This document shows positions 59,250-64,000 of a stretch of 64,000 bases of DNA, piece by piece. This DNA is from Chamaecyparis obtusa. Taxonomy: Eukaryota; Streptophyta; Pinopsida; Cupressales; Cupressaceae. How positions within the stretch are numbered: position 1 is the first letter of the stretch; each line of letters starts with the position of its first letter. The DNA lies in NCBI GenBank assembly GCA_027943335.1, contig BSBK01007860.1, forward strand, positions 372,001 through 436,000, read 5' to 3'. The position numbers were made by a program, and so were the translations under genes. The notes under the pieces were generated by a model. That model ran no database searches, was not told the origin of the DNA, and worked only from the letters and a program-made list of their open reading frames with translations.

Positions 59250-60450
59250 TCAGCTATCGGCCTGATCCTCGCCATCTAGTGGAGGTGGTGGTGGAGTATC
59301 TAGTACTGCCTCAACCCTAGGTGCTCTCGCTCCCTCTGATGCCATCATGTACTGAGAGTATGAAGGAACTCTCTGAGTAGGTGGAACTGCAGTATAGTAT
59401 GTTGAAACATAGTAAGCAGATCTAGAGGTTTGATGGATAACCTCTTCCTGTAATCTATGCACCTCACCATGAAGCTCAGTACACTATCTATCTGCCTCTA
59501 GATATCTCTCCTTCCAGCGAGCACTATGCACCTTCAGGTCCCAGACCTATAATTTGAGCCTCCTCACGATCTCCTATGTAGACAATGGCACACTAGGCTC
59601 AGCATCTACCGCTGGCATGTTAGTATCCTTTGCAGGCTGCTCTGTGGTCTCTGCTCTCTACACCTTATGACATCTAACCTCTACACCCAGATCAAACCTA
59701 GTATCTTCCTATCTCAGATAAGTATCACCACCTTAAACTTGCTCAGCTGCAAGTGCCTCCTTAGCTAAACCAACACTCCCTAAAGTACCACCCTCTCCCC
59801 TAGTCCGTCTCTGAGAACCTATAGATCTACCTACTATGGAACTAGTGGGATGAGGGGACCTCATCTATCCTGATGGTCTCTGCAGAGGAGCCATTGATCT
59901 TGGTCTTGAAGGTGTTGGGTGTATGATCAGAACCTGTGTGGGTCTTGGACCCTGTCCCATCAGAGCACCTGTAACATCCATCACCTCCTCCATGGAGGGT
60001 ATCAACTCTGTCAGGTCAAAAAATCTATAAATCAGATGATCAGCAAGCCATGAGATAAATCCATCTGTCACTCCTGCATCCATAACCTGTGGTCTATACT
60101 CCCAATCTCTACTGATGATAGCACTATACTCCTATGCGCACAAGGCATAAGAAAGCATCTGGGTCCATCCAAGTCCAAGCTCCTAGGCTATCCATGCATA
60201 AGTGACATAATCCTGTAGTGCATCCTGCACTCGTCCATACTCCCGCTAGACCCTGGTAATAATGAATCTCTCTAGAATGGAGGAGGACCTCCCAATCAGT
60301 ATGTGACTCTGAAAGAAGAAACTAAACTGCTCATGTGCAATAGGCCAAGGCTCAATATCTACATATGGCCTCCATCGAATAAAAGTCATATCATCAAGGC
60401 ATCGCCTCCAATACTCTACATGGCCCATCCACCCGTGTATGACATATCCA

Positions 60451-60452
<2 letters not shown>

Positions 60453-60540
<88 letters not shown>
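60453..60540. repeat. (AT)44 microsatellite
   Basis: There are 88 uninterrupted bases of alternating AT. It lies inside PMD exon 2 between the AWEHILVLRP and WRRCLDD blocks and changes the reading frame. It also creates artificial Tyr-Ile repeats on both strands. Confidence 0.97.
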
Positions 60541-60542
<2 letters not shown>

Positions 60543-61233
60543 TAGGCTCCTATGGCTTCCTCTGTGAGGTACATATTGGTCTCAAAACTAGGATATGCTC
60601 CCATGCCTAGATTTGTAAAACAAGAGCTCTTGCAACAAAAGTCTTTCTCTCATGATACACTACCTCATGCATCTCAGAGAACATATGTGCCAAAAGACAC
60701 TGACCCCAAGCTAACTCAGAAGGAGTCACCATCAAGCGTGCAAACATCGGGGCCCAGCCCATCAATAGACCATTCTACTGATGGCTGGACATAATGATAC
60801 CACCTATCATCCCGACAATGATACACTCCAGTCGGTGCATCTGTCCATAACACTGAACTAAGGTCTCCTAAGAAATCAAAGATGTCATCTATGTGTCATC
60901 TCTGAAAAGGCATTGAAAAGCCAATAGACCTGAGTTCCCTAAACTCACATACTTTGGACATTGCCCTGCATGGAAAGGAATGCGCAGTATACGATAGACA
61001 TCCTCTGGGGTCACAGTAATCTCTCCAGACGGCAAGTGAAAGGTATGGGTCTTTGAGTGAAACCGCTTGATCAAAGTAGTCAAAAGTCCATGATTTACCC
61101 TAATCTCAAGTAAATGAATGAGATACTCAGATCCACATGAAGCAAGGTGTACCCTCATAGGGTCTGGCAGTGACACACACAGTCTTTGGGTGGCTAGATG
61201 TGAGATACGTACATGAACATCAAGATATATGAC

Positions 61234-61743
61234 CTACACAGTACAGAAATAGGGAACCCTATTAGTAATTCAGTTACAGAATAGGTTATAAGTGTATCAA
61301 ATTGGACAGTTCAGTATTTCAAAAGGTAGGTTAAAAGGTTAACAATCAGGCTAAGAGATCAGAAAAATAAAAAATTTGACCTAACAATGAGTTTTTGGCT
61401 CACTATTTTTCATACGACACTTTAGACTGGCAAGGAAAGTCGTATGAGTTTCAACATCATACCATATGACAAAGCATAGTAGTACGACAATGTATACCTC
61501 CTCGTACGAGTTATGAAGGACCTGAGAAAATGTTGTACGACTCTTGGGTCCCTCTCATACGAGTCTTGGGGGTTAATGAAATGACTATCTACCTAGGGTT
61601 GAAAAGTTGTACAAGGCCAGGTGGACAGCCATATAAGTTTCTGTGCATGCAAAATTGAAAAATTAAAAGCATACAAAAAGGTGCTAAAAATCCTATAAAC
61701 AAAGAAAAATTGACTTTTCAAAGAAGCAAAGAGGTCCACCTAC
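61234..61743 (-). other. Predicted intron of the antisense PMD gene
   Basis: It has a GTAGGT donor at 61743 and a TAG acceptor at 61236-61234 after a pyrimidine-rich stretch (ccctatttctgtactgtg), length 510 bases, phase 0. It contains one of the three clusters of TCRTAYGA words (61395-61640). Confidence 0.6.
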
Positions 61744-61900
61744 CTGATGTCCGTACTGTCGAGGTCTCTGGTGTCTCCAGCTACTCTCAAAATGATGTGA
61801 ACTCATAGGTACCTTCATTTCTACCATTTTCTCACTCAGAGGGCTCCACAAGTTTTCATAAGTCAATGGTGAAAATGATTTGAAAATGACCCTTCCGCCC

Positions 61901-61908
61901 TTTATATA
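61901..61908 (-). promoter_or_regulatory. TATA box of the antisense PMD gene
   Basis: TATATAAA on the minus strand lies 74 bases before the predicted ATG at 61827, followed by GC-rich 'gggcggaaggg'. This leaves room for a transcription start near 61870. A short upstream ATG (about 61860, seven codons) precedes the main start. Confidence 0.55.
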
Positions 61909-62885
61909 GCTTTTGACCTAATTTTCAAAAGTGCTCCATTTTTCATGAAAATTGCACCCTTGGCTAATTTCGACGTTCTAAACCCATTTTCGAGATCAAA
62001 ATCAAAATCTGAGATTATTTACTATGTCAAAATCATGATTTAAAATTTTCAAACCTAGGATGGTCTACTGCTTACATAATTGACCTTCAATCATCACAAA
62101 AATCCAGTATTCAACTTAACTGATTATCTTACATCAAACTATCAAAATTTCAACTTGGTCAACTATGGTCAACTCATGGTTTCACCTAGTCAAACTTGGT
62201 CTTCTAGACCTCCAAACAATGCAGAATGCATTCTCGAACATGTTTAACCACTTCTCAAATCAATTAACATGCTTCTAAAACTACAACACTAACTTTTCTT
62301 GTCAGATTTCAATTTTCATCCTGAAGGGGGCATGGTATTGCACATCATTCAAAGTTTGTAATCTAAATTTGAAATCAAATCTTCCCTCAGTAATCAAGAC
62401 AACAACCACATCTAGTTGTTGATTCATCAAAAAGACCTCATCGCTTGGGGCAAAATAATCATCACTTGGGGCATATCAAATTCATCGAGATCCATATCAA
62501 TCTGGTATTCTCTTAATCTTGTAAACTGTATCAATTTTTTGTAACCATCAGTTCATTAGTGTTATTTCCTTGGTTCTTCATAACTGAAGGGTTCAAATGT
62601 GATACCAATGTGATTCTTATCGATAATCGGGTCTGGAATCGATCACTCACTTCTTCACAATCATAAGGTTCAGAATCAGGCATTTTGACACTTATGCGCA
62701 ATCATCAATTCATTGCTATTATAGTTAACATTATCTTTAGTCATTCAAGACCTAATATCTTCAAATATTTCAATCAATTTCTGTCTCATATCATAGTTTC
62801 TGTCTCATATCAACTTCAGTTTCAAACATCAGTTTCAACATCATACACAAAATGTCTTTGAACCACTGTGCTTTGCACAGTAATT
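61909..62885. other. 3' non-coding region of element 7, last part
   Basis: No coding signal. It holds three polypurine-like G tracts ('gaagggggcat' 62323, 'cttggggcaa' 62445, 'cttggggcat' 62465) ahead of the real one. On the minus strand it would be upstream of the PMD promoter. Confidence 0.5.
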
Positions 62886-62900
62886 CAAAGAGGGGCAAAA
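62886..62900 (+). promoter_or_regulatory. Polypurine tract of element 7
   Basis: 'caaagaggggcaaaa' directly precedes TGTAATACCCC of the 3' LTR. Confidence 0.85.
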
Positions 62901-64000
62901 TGTAATACCCCAAAAATGGGCTATAGGTTCATTAACCTCCTATATCGACACATTGAATGAAATTGACATCAAAGTCCTAACCTAAGGCACATCGACACAT
63001 TATCGAATCTTAATTGATCATCCTAAATTTTGCATCAGAGAATATTCCTTATTCCTATTTATCTTAATTATCTTTAATTTAATGATTATTTGGCGATAAA
63101 TCCTATTTATCCTAAAGTTTGATTAATTTAATATTCTGAATATTTAATTAATTAGATTTAATACTACCACTTAATTATTTAATTAGATTTAATTATATTT
63201 ATTCCTAAATTGTATTATTTAAATTTTGACAATAAATCAAGTATCCTATGACTAATTGATTAAATTCTTATTTAATTAATTAATGTCAATTGTCAAATTT
63301 AATAATATATTTTTTGAATAAAAGTTTGATTTAATAATTGATTAACCCATAAATCAATTGTTTTATTTTTAAAAATCAATTAAGTTGAGGATAAATCACT
63401 TTATTTATTTAATTAATTCATAATTAATTATGCACATCCAAAAAGCAGTTGAACTTTAAATCAGAAAATCAATTCAAGTTGTTTTAAAAATAAACTCAAC
63501 TCTCTTTTGAGTTGAAAGATGATCTCAACTTTTGATTTAAATTAAAAAGCCGATTTGCATGATTTTGTGAGTTAATCTATCTCTAAATTCTTGATAACTC
63601 AAAAATCAACCTAAGTTTATCAAGAGTGATTTATGGCTTTTTCCATGTACCTCCAAAGTCTTGGATTTCTAAAAATTAAGGCCTTAGCTCTTCATTTGGA
63701 TCCATCCACGAATTGCATCTTGACGCTGGCGAATTGGTGATCGAAGAATCAATCTTTGCGAATCAAAGCTGTTGTGAGATTTTCATTATTTTTGAGCACT
63801 CATATCATTTAGCATATCATTATTAGATTAATTGCATGTCATATCAAGTTTCTCATATAGAATAGATTCATATCATTTTATCTCATCTTATTGTATAGAA
63901 AATCTAAAAATATAGATTAATTTGCATTCATCTCATATCTAGATTCTGCATTCAAATCCTTTGTTTAGGTGTCGTCAAGGTCATTGATCTCGGTCCAATC
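62901..64000 (+). mobile_element. 3' LTR of element 7, cut by the window end
   Basis: It is collinear with 46022-47120. About 130 further bases are expected beyond the window. The differences between the two LTRs are dominated by C-T and G-A exchanges. Confidence 0.92.

Larger units (their letters stand above)
59250..61827 (-). pseudogene. Antisense plant mobile domain (PMD) gene inside element 7
   Basis: PMD proteins (the MAIN/MAIL1 type in plants, also carried by transposons) act in the nucleus; their chemistry is unknown. On the minus strand exon 1 (61827-61744) starts with ATG and ends CAG|GTAGGT. Exon 2 starts at 61233 after TGTGTAG, and the phase matches. Exon 2 gives LIKRFHSKTHTFHLPSGEIT, VTPEDVYRILRIPFHAG, WGQCLLAHMF, ALVLQI-stop-AWEHILVLRP and WRRCLDDMTFIRWRPYVD, all classic PMD blocks, then a less conserved tail to the TGA at 59250. 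Five in-frame TAG stops and an (AT)44 tract that shifts the frame make this copy a pseudogene. The PMD homology is firm; the exon structure is inferred. Confidence 0.82.
46022..64000 (+). mobile_element. Tat-lineage Ty3/gypsy retrotransposon with antisense PMD gene (element 7)
   Basis: The order is 5' LTR, primer site, 2.3-kb leader, gag, protease, G-patch-like segment, RT, RNase H, second RNase H, integrase, then a 5.6-kb region with an antisense gene, a polypurine tract and the 3' LTR. The second RNase H between RNase H and integrase is diagnostic of the Tat lineage. At least 18 kb long; the 3' LTR runs off the window. It broke element 6 at 46021. RT and integrase have lost key residues. 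Confidence 0.92.

Noticed and set aside
60303..60604. ORFs with Ile-Tyr repeats on both strands
   Set aside because: Produced by the (AT)44 microsatellite.
15071..61233. Reassigned TAG codon or programmed TAG readthrough in the elements
   Set aside because: TAG-broken frames also carry TAA, TGA and frameshifts, and many TAG sites fit CAG or TGG decay. Readthrough is not needed.

Overview
This window looks like nuclear DNA from a seed plant with a large, repeat-rich genome. A gymnosperm is possible but not proven. The evidence is AT-rich sequence, plant-type Ty1/copia and Ty3/gypsy LTR retrotransposons, initiator-Met-tRNA primer sites (TGGTATCAGAGC) and a plant mobile domain (PMD) gene. I found no intact host gene, rRNA, tRNA or CRISPR array. 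Almost every recognisable reading frame belongs to an ageing retrotransposon with in-frame stops.

Left part (1-12500): a partial LTR of a 'family C' element (1-627) abuts a 5'-truncated copia element (628-4769). About 7 kb without a clear gene follows. It holds one candidate first exon on the minus strand (5059-5283), a truncated copia LTR (7118-8380), a possible short LTR with primer site (8636-8943), and a spaced repeat array (10553-10780) into which a chromovirus appears to have inserted.

Centre (11803-37925): a nested stack. The oldest layer is a minus-strand chromovirus (Ty3/gypsy with chromodomain). Its integrase is split by a 15-kb minus-strand non-autonomous element (13747-28828) with a perfect 5-bp target duplication AAAAT. 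That element has LTRs, gag-like zinc knuckles and a long unknown ORF, but no pol. It is itself split by a complete plus-strand copia element (18009-25789). The chromovirus gag is split by a minus-strand copia element (31571 to about 37925), whose own gag is split by a solo LTR (36107-37618).

Right part (37926-64000): about 5.7 kb of unrecognised AT-rich DNA with two decayed tandem repeats is followed by a minus-strand Ty3/gypsy pol remnant (43615-46021). That remnant is broken by a very large plus-strand Tat-lineage Ty3/gypsy element (46022 to beyond 64000). The Tat element has 1.25-kb LTRs, one gag-pol frame of about 2570 codons, a G-patch-like segment, two RNase H domains and an integrase. 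Downstream of pol, on the opposite strand, it carries a PMD gene with its own TATA box, a short first exon and a canonical intron. Its RNA also contains five copies of a small hairpin (GTGAAAACC...GGYGCC) whose stem bases co-vary. The antisense spliced PMD gene, the hairpin family and the pol-less family C element are the most unusual things here.
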